15,441 nucleotides of DNA from Chloroflexota bacterium. GTDB lineage: Bacteria; Chloroflexota; Limnocylindria; Limnocylindrales; CSP1-4. Each line of letters starts with the position of its first letter. The stretch's first letter is position 1. The notes beneath the pieces were generated by a model. That model was not told where the DNA came from. It worked only from the letters and a program-made list of their open reading frames with translations, and did not search any database. Below are positions 1 to 6,033 of the stretch, piece after piece. The DNA is taken from assembly GCA_021790715.1 (NCBI GenBank), contig JAJYGK010000216.1:1-15441 (forward strand). The letters are read 5' to 3'. Made by a program: the position numbers and the translations under genes.

Positions 1-10
1 AATCAGCACC

Positions 11-45
11 GTGAGGGGCCTCACCGAGGACCCCTGTCGGGGTTC
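11..45. terminator. Two consecutive hairpins at the window edge
   Basis: Two small inverted repeats follow each other: GTGAG/CTCAC (11-15 with 20-24, loop GGGC), then a stem with arms 28-34 and 39-45 around the loop TGTC, including one G-T wobble. There is no T-run, only TTCGCATT. They could end a gene that lies to the left of the window, or be chance structure in GC-rich DNA. The upstream gene cannot be seen. Confidence 0.3.
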
Positions 46-54
46 GCATTCCGG

Positions 55-684
55 TTGTCGGAGTATCTGCGGGACCGCTCCGCCGCCCGGTGCACACCTG
101 CGCTGATCGCCGCGCCGGGTTCCGCCGCGCCCCTGCGCGTGCCATTCGTCGCCTACACGGAGGACTGCCGCATCTTCGGCTCCATGTCGCTCGAGCGCGA
201 TCGCCTCAGCGACGTCCTGAACGCCCAGGATCAGTTCGTGCTCGACGACGTGCTGGTCGAAAGCCTGGCCGACGGCCGACAGGCGAGAACCGACCACGTG
301 ACCGTGAGCCGTGCAGAGCTCGTGGCCGTCCACGCCGACGGAGGACCGCGGGGCGACGCGGCTCGCCGCATCCGCACCATCTCCTACCCGGTGGCGGTGA
401 AGACGGGCGATTTCGAGGTCCGCGGTTACCTGCACACACGGCCGGGAACGGAGCCCCTGGCGAGCGCCAGGTACCGCAAGCCGATGATCCCCCTCACCGA
501 TGCGACGATCGCGTACCGGGCGGGCGCGGCACCGGCCTACGCGAGCGCCGGGACGATCGTCGTCAACCGCGAGGCGGCGGAGTGGATCCGCCCCATCCCG
601 GAGCACGAGGTGCGGTTCTGGGACCGCGAGACCGCGCGTGCGCGACGGCAGCGGCCCGGCGTCGGGAGCGAGGAGACAGCCTGA
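55..684 (+). CDS. Conserved hypothetical protein, function unknown
   Basis: A soluble protein of up to 209 residues with no signal peptide and no membrane segment. The clearly protein-like part begins near VPFVAYTEDCRIFG (about residue 29) and runs through RKPMIPLTDATI and AGTIVVNREAAEWIRPI to a charged Arg/Glu tail, with an even mix of short beta-like and polar stretches. I recognise the general look of a family found in high-GC Chloroflexota, but I cannot assign a domain or activity. The start is uncertain: TTG at 55 gives the longest form, and GTG at 139 or ATG at 184 are in frame. None has a convincing Shine-Dalgarno. ATG 184 would remove the YTEDC segment, so I prefer an earlier start. 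It converges on glutamate dehydrogenase with only 37 bp between the two stops. Confidence 0.6.
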   Translation: MSEYLRDRSAARCTPALIAAPGSAAPLRVPFVAYTEDCRIFGSMSLERDRLSDVLNAQDQFVLDDVLVESLADGRQARTDHVTVSRAELVAVHADGGPRGDAARRIRTISYPVAVKTGDFEVRGYLHTRPGTEPLASARYRKPMIPLTDATIAYRAGAAPAYASAGTIVVNREAAEWIRPIPEHEVRFWDRETARARRQRPGVGSEETA

Positions 685-721
685 CGATCGGCGCCGTCGC
701 CCTGGGCGCGCCTCGTCCCGT

Positions 722-2062
722 CTACGGGTAGAGGCCGCGCACCAGCGTCGCCCGCGCGACGCGTTCGACGGCGATGGCGTGGGCGGCCAGCCGCATGTCG
801 ATGCCGTCCCGCTCGGCTCGGTCCCACACCTCGGTCGCCGCCGTCGTCATCATCCGTCCCAGCCGCGCGTTGACCTCCTCGGCACTCCAGGGGAAGGCCT
901 CGCGGTTCTGCACCCACTCGAAGTAGCTGACGGCAACCCCGCCGGCGTTGCACAGGATGTCGGGGATCACCACGACGCCGTGCTCGCGGAGGATCGGATC
1001 GGCGTCGGGGGTCGTCGGACCGTTGGCCCCCTCGGCCATGATCCGGGCCCGCACGCGTCCGGCATTGCGCGACGTCACCTGCCCCTCGAGCGCGGCCAGC
1101 ACGAGGATGTCGCAGTCCAGGGCGAGGAGCTCCTCGTTGGAGATCGGGGCGGTTCCGGCCGCGCCGGCGACCGAGCCCGTGGCGAGGAGGTGCTCGCGCA
1201 GGAGGACGGGATCCATCCCGTCGGCGTTGCGCGCCCCGCCGCGGACGTCGGTGACCGCGATGATCCGGGCACCCCTCGCGTCCAGCAGCCTCGCGGCCGC
1301 CTCGCCGACGTTGCCGAACCCCTGCACCGCGACGCGCGCGCCCTCGAGGCGCATGCCGATCCGGGCGGCAGCGAACTCGACCGTGTCGAGGATTCCCTGT
1401 CCGGTGGCGTCCGAACGGCCCTCCGAGCCCCCCACCGCCAGCGGCTTGCCCGTCACCACCGCCGGCAGCAGCATCCCGCGGTGCATCGAGAGCGTGTCCA
1501 TCATCCAGGCCATGACCTGGGCGTTGGTGCCCACGTCCGGCGCCGGGATGTCCACGTCGGGGCCGATGACGCCCTGCAGCTCGGTCGTGAAGCGGCGCGT
1601 CAGCGCCTCCAGCTCGCCGCGGCTCAGCGAGCCCGGATCGCACGCAACCCCGCCCTTGGCGCCGCCGAACGGCACTCCCACCAGCGCGCACTTCCACGTC
1701 ATCCACATCGCGAGGGCGCGCACCTCGTCCAGGTCCGTGGCCGGGTGGAACCGCACGCCGCCCTTGGCCGGGCCGCGGCTCATGTTGTGCTGGACGCGGT
1801 ACCCCTCGAAGACCCGGGTCGAGCCGTCGTCGAGACGGACGGGGAACCGGACGCTCACCTCGCGCTGGGGGGCGCGGAGGATGTCGCGGAGGCCGCGCTC
1901 GAGGCCCAGGTGGTCCGCCGCGCGATCGAACTGGCGCTGTGCGGCGGCGTACGGGTTCGTGACCGGGGCCTCGGGCCCGGGCGCCGCCTCCACCGACGGT
2001 GCGGGCGGGTGCGCCACGCGAGATCGATCCCCTTCCCGAACGACGACCTGGGTCACCGACAT
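722..2062 (-). CDS. gdhA: Glutamate dehydrogenase (Glu/Leu/Phe/Val dehydrogenase family)
   Basis: Catalyses reversible NAD(P)-linked oxidative deamination of glutamate to 2-oxoglutarate and ammonia in the cytoplasm, joining nitrogen assimilation to the TCA cycle. The 446-residue product shows the family signature in order: GPAKGGVRFH (substrate lysine K100), WMTWKCAL (K124), PFGGAKGGV (catalytic K136), PAPDVGT (catalytic D176), a Rossmann GFGNVG (248-253) followed by the acidic end of beta-2 in VTDVRGG, and NAGGVAVSYFEW (372-383, S379). Residues 1-35 are a Pro/Ala-rich extension absent from most family members. The ATG at 2062 is chosen because GAGG lies just upstream; a longer in-frame form from 2155 adds Arg-rich residues unlike the family. 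Cofactor preference cannot be fixed by eye. The gene is divergent from the kinase/regulator pair, and the shared 190-bp spacer carries the GTTCA repeats, oriented toward this gene. Confidence 0.95.
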   Translation of the reverse strand: MSVTQVVVREGDRSRVAHPPAPSVEAAPGPEAPVTNPYAAAQRQFDRAADHLGLERGLRDILRAPQREVSVRFPVRLDDGSTRVFEGYRVQHNMSRGPAKGGVRFHPATDLDEVRALAMWMTWKCALVGVPFGGAKGGVACDPGSLSRGELEALTRRFTTELQGVIGPDVDIPAPDVGTNAQVMAWMMDTLSMHRGMLLPAVVTGKPLAVGGSEGRSDATGQGILDTVEFAAARIGMRLEGARVAVQGFGNVGEAAARLLDARGARIIAVTDVRGGARNADGMDPVLLREHLLATGSVAGAAGTAPISNEELLALDCDILVLAALEGQVTSRNAGRVRARIMAEGANGPTTPDADPILREHGVVVIPDILCNAGGVAVSYFEWVQNREAFPWSAEEVNARLGRMMTTAATEVWDRAERDGIDMRLAAHAIAVERVARATLVRGLYP

Positions 2063-2162
2063 CACCTCTGCATCAGCCGTGCTGGATCGCCCGCGCCGGC
2101 GTGGCTGCCGGGCCCACAGTCCGACGGCAGACCCGGCATGGGCCCACGCTCGCACGGGCGCG

Positions 2163-2206
2163 CGAACGCGCGCCTGAACGAACGTGAACGGACCATGAAC
2201 GAGCGA
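2163..2206 (-). promoter_or_regulatory. GTTCA/TGAAC direct-repeat operator in gdhA-kinase spacer
   Basis: On the plus strand, CGAACG (2163) and TGAACG (2175, 2185, 2196) recur at 12, 10 and 11 bp. Read on the gdhA coding strand these are GTTCATGGTCC, GTTCACGTTC, GTTCAGGCGCGC and GTTCGCGCGCC. Direct repeats at about one helical turn are the known binding architecture of PhoB/OmpR-type regulators, and GTTCA resembles the actinobacterial PhoP box unit. The same unit recurs at 4403-4468. The adjacent regulator (3290-3982) is the obvious candidate to bind, but this is inference. The spacing is less regular than in the second array. Confidence 0.6.
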
Positions 2207-2240
2207 GCGCCGCCATCCCGAAGTCGCGCCGGCCGCGCCC

Positions 2241-2246
2241 TATCCT
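2241..2246 (+). promoter_or_regulatory. -10 element, leaderless histidine kinase gene
   Basis: TATCCT fits TANNNT and ends 6 bp before the GTG start at 2253. Transcription would therefore begin at or next to the start codon, and no Shine-Dalgarno is visible. The expected -35 position (about 2218-2223) shows nothing recognisable, and the operator repeats end about 35 bp upstream of this hexamer. Confidence 0.5.
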
Positions 2247-2252
2247 TGCGAC

Positions 2253-3293
2253 GTGCTCGATGTGCCCCGGCCGGCCGGCGATGAGACGGACGCGTTCGTC
2301 GACCCGACGGCGAACCCGTCGCCCCTCCTCCCCGCGGTCCTCGCGCTCGTCGGCGACGGTGCGACCGTCGAGGAGGTCGGCCAGCGGCTGCTGCTCGAGG
2401 TCGGGGACGGATCCGCGTCCCGCGTCGCCCCGCTCCTCGAGGAGCTCACGCGTCTCGGGCTCGTTCGAGTGGCCCGCACCGACGGCGACCGCCCCCGCTT
2501 CGTCGTGACGACGCTCGGCCAGCAGACGCTCTTGGGGTCGCTCGCCCACCCGTCCGAGACCGCGCAGCGGCTCGCCGAGCTGGAGACGCTGCGGACCGAC
2601 CTGTTCGCAACCCTCGCGCACGAGCTCCGGACGCCCCTCACCGCGGTCCGGACGTGCGCCGGCCTGCTGCTCGATCCCGCCGCGGACGAGATGCCCGAGG
2701 AGCGCCGGAAGCTGGCGGAGTCGATCAGGCGCAACGCGGACCGGATGCAGCGGCTCATCGAGGACCTGCTCCAGCTGACGCGGTTCCGGGCAGGCCAGCT
2801 GCAGCTGCAGCTGCGGCGCTTCGACGCGTGCGAGCTCGCCCGGGACCTCGCCGCATCGTTCGGTCCCCTCGCCGTGTCGCGTTCCCTCCGGCTCGAGCTT
2901 CGGCTCCCCGATCAGCCGGTGCGGGTCTACGGGGACCACCGCCGCCTCGAGCAGGCGGTGATCAACCTGCTCTCGAACGCCCACAAGTTCTCTCCGCCCG
3001 GCGGGACGGTGCGGTTCGGCGTGACGGCCGACCGGGACGAGGTCCGCTGGTGGGTGGTGGACGACGGCCCGGGGATCGGTCCCGCGGACCAGGCCAGGCT
3101 CTTCGAGCGGTTCTTCGTCGGGCGGAACGACCGGGGCGAGCCCCACGCCGGGACCGGGCTGGGTCTTCCCACGGCGCTCGCGATCGCGCAGGCCCACGAC
3201 GGCCGCATCGAGGTCCGCAGCGAGCCCGGGCACGGCAGCACGTTCACGCTGGTCGTTCCGGCGGCCGGCCCGAGCGGCGTGGAGGAGCCGTGA
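2253..3293 (+). CDS. Soluble sensor histidine kinase with winged-helix-like N-terminus
   Basis: A 346-residue two-component kinase with no transmembrane segment. Residues 24-95 look like a winged helix: helical LLPAVLALVGDGA, TVEEVGQRLLLE and SASRVAPLLEELTRLGLV, then a wing-like stretch RTDGDRPRFVVTTLGQQ as in MarR/PadR-type proteins. The kinase core follows: H-box FATLAHELRTPL with phospho-acceptor H123, a dimerisation helix to about 185, N-box INLLSNAHKFS (N238, N242), G1 DDGPGIG (270-276), F-box LFERFF and G2 GTGLGL (300-305). The core is complete and should be active. GTG 2253 is the start, apparently leaderless. The stop overlaps the regulator's GTG by 4 nt, so the two are translationally coupled and should be cognate. 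The signal is unknown; a cytoplasmic cue or DNA contact through the N-terminus is possible. Confidence 0.93.
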   Translation: MLDVPRPAGDETDAFVDPTANPSPLLPAVLALVGDGATVEEVGQRLLLEVGDGSASRVAPLLEELTRLGLVRVARTDGDRPRFVVTTLGQQTLLGSLAHPSETAQRLAELETLRTDLFATLAHELRTPLTAVRTCAGLLLDPAADEMPEERRKLAESIRRNADRMQRLIEDLLQLTRFRAGQLQLQLRRFDACELARDLAASFGPLAVSRSLRLELRLPDQPVRVYGDHRRLEQAVINLLSNAHKFSPPGGTVRFGVTADRDEVRWWVVDDGPGIGPADQARLFERFFVGRNDRGEPHAGTGLGLPTALAIAQAHDGRIEVRSEPGHGSTFTLVVPAAGPSGVEEP

Positions 3294-3982
3294 AGGTCCT
3301 GGTCATCGAGGACGCTCCCGACGTCGTCGAGGCGATCCGCCTGGGGTTCGCCCTGCAGTGGCGCGAGGTCGACGTGGTCGGCGCGGAGCGCGGCGAGCAG
3401 GGGGTGGACCTCGTCGAATCCGAGCACCCCGACCTCGTCCTCCTCGATATCGGGCTGCCCGACATGGACGGGTTCGAGGTGCTCCGCGAGATCCGCGCCT
3501 TCTCGGACGTGCCCGTGATCATGCTGACCGCGCGCGACGATACGCTCGACAAGGTGAAGGGCCTGGAGCTCGGCGCCGACGACTACGTCACCAAGCCGTT
3601 CGATCACCTCGAGCTGCTGGCCCGCATCCGCGCGGTGCTCCGGCGGCTCGACATGCCGGCCCCGCGCAGCCGAGCGCCGTCCTTCCGCTCGCTGGACGTC
3701 GAGGTCGACTTCGACGCGCGCGAGGTGCGCCTTCGCGGCGAGCGCGTCGTCCTGACGCCCACCGAGTACAAGCTGCTGTACCACCTGGTCCGCAACGCCG
3801 GGCACGTGCTGACCCACGGCACGCTGCTGGCCAAGGTCTGGGGCCGCGAGTACATCGACGAGGTCGACTACCTGCGGGTGTACATCCGGCGGCTGCGCGA
3901 CAAGCTCGGCGACGAGCCGGAGCATCCCCGCTACATCGAGACGGAGCGCGGCCTCGGGTACCGGTTCCTCGTGCAGCGCTGA
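3290..3982 (+). CDS. PhoB/OmpR-family response regulator
   Basis: A 230-residue DNA-binding response regulator. The receiver domain (1-120) has the acidic pocket E7/D8, phospho-acceptor D53 in LLDIGLPDMDG, switch T80 in IMLTARDD and K102 in YVTKPF. The winged-helix effector domain (about 133-229) contains LTPTEYKLLYHL, the recognition region VDYLRVYIRRLRDKL and the terminal hairpin ETERGLGYRF. Length and layout are typical of the PhoB/KdpE/MprA group. GTG 3290 overlaps the kinase stop (GTGA) and has GGAGGAG just upstream, so translation is coupled and the kinase is its likely partner. Members of this family bind direct repeats spaced about 11 bp, and such repeats occur on both sides of this operon (2163-2206 and 4403-4468). 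Those are its probable operators, by inference from location and architecture. The exact subfamily is not resolved. Confidence 0.95.
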   Translation: MKVLVIEDAPDVVEAIRLGFALQWREVDVVGAERGEQGVDLVESEHPDLVLLDIGLPDMDGFEVLREIRAFSDVPVIMLTARDDTLDKVKGLELGADDYVTKPFDHLELLARIRAVLRRLDMPAPRSRAPSFRSLDVEVDFDAREVRLRGERVVLTPTEYKLLYHLVRNAGHVLTHGTLLAKVWGREYIDEVDYLRVYIRRLRDKLGDEPEHPRYIETERGLGYRFLVQR

Positions 3983-3984
3983 TC

Positions 3985-4031
3985 CGGCCCGCGGCGCGAC
4001 TGGCGGGCCGACGACCCGGCGGGATCGCCGG
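3985..4031. terminator. Candidate bidirectional terminator between convergent genes
   Basis: Two hairpins lie between the regulator stop and the stop of the small Cys-rich gene: CGGCCCGC (3985-3992) with GCGGGCCG (4003-4010), an 8-bp perfect stem with a 10-nt loop, and CCGGCG (4016-4021) with CGCCGG (4026-4031) around GGAT. Neither has a T-run on either strand, so intrinsic termination is uncertain, but the position between convergent genes fits. Confidence 0.45.
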
Positions 4032-4045
4032 CCCCTGGCGAGAAC

Positions 4046-4333
4046 TCAGCGACGGGCGAGGACGCCCAGCTCGGCGATCCGCTCGGGCGAACCGTGCGCG
4101 ACCACGGGCGCATGCACCTCGGGCTCGCGAACGACGACCGGGGCGGCAAACGGCAGGCCGAGATGATCCACCGAGTCCGCGTTCGACGGCACGCGCTCGT
4201 CGTAGCTGCAGACGCACGGACCGCCCGCCGCGCAGCCGTCGCAGCAGTACGTCAGCCCGGCGTAGACCACGCCGGGGCGGTCGAGCTCCATCTCGCAGCC
4301 GACGCAGATCACCGGTGCAGACCTGATGCCCAT
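4046..4333 (-). CDS. Small Cys-rich putative metal-binding protein
   Basis: A 95-residue protein with a compact N-terminal cysteine cluster: CVGC (C10, C13), then YCCDGC (C30, C31, C34) and GGPCVC (C40, C42). Seven cysteines in 33 residues with CxxC pairs separated by about 17 residues look like a zinc-ribbon/treble-clef or TRASH-like metal site. The C-terminal half (about 50-95) is Val/Pro-rich and less conserved-looking. There is no signal peptide, so it should be cytoplasmic. ATG 4333 is preferred because GAGGG lies 7 nt upstream; ATG 4357 would add MKRREGDA and lacks a good ribosome site. The gene has its own -10 (TAGCGT) preceded by six GTTCA-type repeats, so it is the best candidate for direct activation by the neighbouring regulator. 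Metal handling or redox sensing is possible, but no function is established from the sequence. Confidence 0.8.
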   Translation of the reverse strand: MGIRSAPVICVGCEMELDRPGVVYAGLTYCCDGCAAGGPCVCSYDERVPSNADSVDHLGLPFAAPVVVREPEVHAPVVAHGSPERIAELGVLARR

Positions 4334-4385
4334 CGCGTCACCCTCACGTCGCTTCATCCGGCCGCCACTGGCGCGGCCACCCGTG

Positions 4386-4391
4386 ACGCTA
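4386..4391 (-). promoter_or_regulatory. -10 element of the Cys-rich gene
   Basis: TAGCGT on the minus strand fits TANNNT. It lies 11 bp downstream of the proximal GTTCA unit, whose body covers the -35 position, as in PhoB-type class II promoters. Predicted transcription start is near 4379, leaving a leader of about 45 nt with a GAGGG ribosome site. The same TAGCGTCA octamer precedes the glycosyltransferase gene (9573-9566). Confidence 0.55.
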
Positions 4392-4402
4392 GGTTCGGCG
4401 CG

Positions 4403-4468
4403 TGAACGGACCCGGAAACGAGAATGAACGCCGGCGGAACGCGGCATGAACGGGAGGTGAACACCCGC
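4403..4468 (-). promoter_or_regulatory. Six-unit 11-bp direct-repeat operator (PhoB/PhoP-type)
   Basis: Six consecutive 11-bp units start at plus-strand 4403, 4414, 4425, 4436, 4447 and 4458. On the minus strand, in order of transcription, they read GTTCACCTCCC, GTTCATGCCGC, GTTCCGCCGGC, GTTCATTCTCG, TTTCCGGGTCC and GTTCACGCGCC. Phasing is exact. Four units carry perfect GTTCA, one GTTCC and one TTTCC. Tandem 11-bp units are the hallmark of operators for PhoB/OmpR-type regulators, and GTTCAC is the core of the Streptomyces PhoP box. The array ends 11 bp before the TAGCGT -10 of the Cys-rich gene. It could also act on the divergent doxX-ferritin operon, though that promoter lies about 170 bp away. 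Confidence 0.75.
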
Positions 4469-4567
4469 CGGCGCATCGCGCGCCGGCGCATCACCGGGCG
4501 CGCACAGCAGGACGGCGCGCCGAACGCCGACGCATCGCCGGACGCACACCATCGAGCATCGCCGGAC
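4466..4567. repeat. Short direct repeats beside the operator
   Basis: CGCCGGCGCATC occurs at 4466-4477 and 4481-4492 (15-bp offset), and GCATCGCCGGAC at 4532-4543 and 4556-4567 (24-bp offset). They share a GCATC/CGCCGG theme. The rest of the 399-bp spacer between the Cys-rich gene and doxX (4334-4732) holds the operator, two candidate -10 elements and a ribosome site; I see no gene in it. The repeats may be chance in DNA of this composition. Confidence 0.4.
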
Positions 4568-4634
4568 CGGCATCGGGAGGGTCGCCCGGCCGCTTCGGGA
4601 AACCCGCCGGACCACCCGGACGGGCGCCGCATGG

Positions 4635-4640
4635 CAGAAT
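4635..4640 (+). promoter_or_regulatory. Candidate -10 element for doxX-ferritin operon
   Basis: CAGAAT matches the -10 pattern at A2 and T6 and is among the few A/T-rich hexamers in this spacer. The predicted start near 4647 would give a leader of about 86 nt. The same hexamer precedes the DUF2203 gene (14184-14189). No -35 is recognisable. Confidence 0.3.
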
Positions 4641-4732
4641 GAACCGGCCAACCGCGCGCGTCCCCGGCGGCGTCGGACGTGGCTCCCGTCGCCGCCGATC
4701 AGGATCGGATCAGCGACAGGGAGGGCCGATCT

Positions 4733-5488
4733 GTGCGACACCGGAGCCTGACCACGCCGCTCGCGCTCGTCGCAGCGGCCGTCCTCTTCTACCTGGAGAA
4801 CCCCTGGTACCCGCCCACCGAGGGGAGCGTCGTGCGCGCGATCGCCACGGTGCTCTTCTGGGTCCTGGCCGTCGCGATGCTCGTCCTCATGTTCGAGGAC
4901 CGCAAGGCGTCGGGGGCCGGGACGGTCGAGGTCGAGGGCCCCGCCTTCGCGCGATACCTGTTCAGCAACACGAGCGCGGGCCTCCTGTGGCTGCCGATCC
5001 GGATCTTCCTGGGCTTCGAGTTCGCGGTCGCCGGCTGGCACAAGCTGACCGGCACCGGCTGGACGGATGGCGGAGCCGCCCTCCTGGGCTACTGGGAGAG
5101 CGCAGTGAAGATCCCGGCGCAGGGCGCGGCCCCGATCTCCTTCGACTGGTACCGAAGCTTCCTGCAGCTCCTCATCGACACGCACGCGCAGGGCTGGTTC
5201 GCCTGGCTCATCACGTTCGGAGAGCTGGCGGTCGGGATCGGCCTCCTCCTGGGCTGCCTCACCGGCATCGCCGCGTTCTTCGGGACGGTCATGAACATGT
5301 CGTACATGCTCGCCGGCTCCATCTCGGCCAACCCGGTCATGTTCACCCTCGCCATCGGGCTCATCCTCGGCTGGCGGGTGGCCGGCTACTACGGCGTCGA
5401 TCGCTGGCTGCTCCCGCGCCTCGGCGTTCCCTGGCGAGCCCACGTACGCAGTGGCCCGGTCCAACCCGGATCGGCACAGACCTCATAG
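4733..5488 (+). CDS. DoxX family membrane protein
   Basis: A 251-residue integral membrane protein of the DoxX family. Hydrophobic segments lie at about 8-21, 33-53, 85-103, 156-180, 178-196 and 201-218. The DoxX-type signatures are LPIRIFLGFEFAVAGWHKL (87-105) and TFGELAVGIGLLLG (161-174). Length is longer than minimal four-helix DoxX proteins because of two extra N-terminal helices and an insertion (about 106-140), as in the TQO small subunit DoxD/DoxX-like forms. DoxX relatives are linked to thiosulfate:quinone oxidation or, in mycobacteria, to a membrane redox complex with SodA; which applies here is not known. GTG 4733 is chosen because GGAGG lies 8 nt upstream; an upstream GTG at 4679 has no ribosome site. 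The stop is 10 bp before the ferritin start, so the two form an operon, pointing to oxidative or iron stress. Confidence 0.85.
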   Translation: MRHRSLTTPLALVAAAVLFYLENPWYPPTEGSVVRAIATVLFWVLAVAMLVLMFEDRKASGAGTVEVEGPAFARYLFSNTSAGLLWLPIRIFLGFEFAVAGWHKLTGTGWTDGGAALLGYWESAVKIPAQGAAPISFDWYRSFLQLLIDTHAQGWFAWLITFGELAVGIGLLLGCLTGIAAFFGTVMNMSYMLAGSISANPVMFTLAIGLILGWRVAGYYGVDRWLLPRLGVPWRAHVRSGPVQPGSAQTS

Positions 5489-5498
5489 GGAGGGAGCC

Positions 5499-5975
5499 AT
5501 GATCAGCGAACCCGTCGCGAAGCTCCTCGTTGCGCAGGTGGGGCACGAACTCGGAGCCCACCAGGCGTACATGGGGATGGCGCTCTACTTCGAGCGGCAG
5601 AGCCTCAAGGGCTGGTCGAAGTTCTTCCACGACCAGGCGGTGGAGGAGGCGGAGCACGCCGAGAAGATCATCTCGTTCCTGATCGACAACGAGGTCGACT
5701 TCGGGCTGCCGCCGGTCGGCGGGGCCACGACCACCTACCCCTCGGCCCGCGCGGCGGTGGAGGCCGCGCTCGCCAGCGAGGAACGCGTCACCGGGCAGTT
5801 CAACGCGCTGGCGGATGCCGCGCGCGAGGCAGGCGATCACCGCGGCTTCAGCTTCCTGCAGTGGTTCATCGACGAGCAGGTCGAGGAGGAGCGCACGATG
5901 CACGGCCTGCTGGACCTGCTCGACAGCGGCCTCAACCTCTACCAGGCGCAGGCCCACCTCGGCGAGATCGGGTAG
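5499..5975 (+). CDS. ftnA: Non-heme ferritin
   Basis: A 158-residue bacterial-type ferritin that oxidises Fe(II) at a di-iron centre and stores the ferric mineral in a 24-subunit cytoplasmic shell. The ferroxidase ligands fall at the same numbers as in E. coli FtnA: E17 (in HELGAHQAYM), E50 and H53 (VEEAEH), E94 (SEERV), Q127 and E130 (EQVEEE). The absence of the bacterioferritin heme methionine, together with the overall layout, supports ferritin rather than bacterioferritin. The C-terminus is short but the four-helix core and fifth-helix region are present. ATG 5499 has a strong GGGAGGGAG ribosome site. It is the second gene of the doxX operon and converges on methylglyoxal synthase, 58 bp away, with no clear terminator between them. 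Confidence 0.95.
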   Translation: MISEPVAKLLVAQVGHELGAHQAYMGMALYFERQSLKGWSKFFHDQAVEEAEHAEKIISFLIDNEVDFGLPPVGGATTTYPSARAAVEAALASEERVTGQFNALADAAREAGDHRGFSFLQWFIDEQVEEERTMHGLLDLLDSGLNLYQAQAHLGEIG

Positions 5976-6033
5976 GGAGAGCGGCGGCACCCGGACGCGC
6001 TCACCCGCGACGATGTGGTGAGCCGGGCCCCCA

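Noticed and set aside
2073..3233. Long open frame antisense to the kinase gene (386 codons, minus strand)
   Set aside because: It mirrors a clearly conserved histidine kinase, has Arg/Glu/Pro-biased composition without domain likeness, and overlaps the promoter of gdhA. It is a GC-rich shadow frame.
4403..4468. GlnR-type box as an explanation for the repeats (GAAAC in unit two, gdhA nearby)
   Set aside because: GlnR sites combine GTNAC and GAAAC half-sites; here the same GTTCA unit repeats in phase and GAAAC occurs once. A PhoB/PhoP-type direct repeat fits better, although a GlnR-like regulator cannot be fully excluded.
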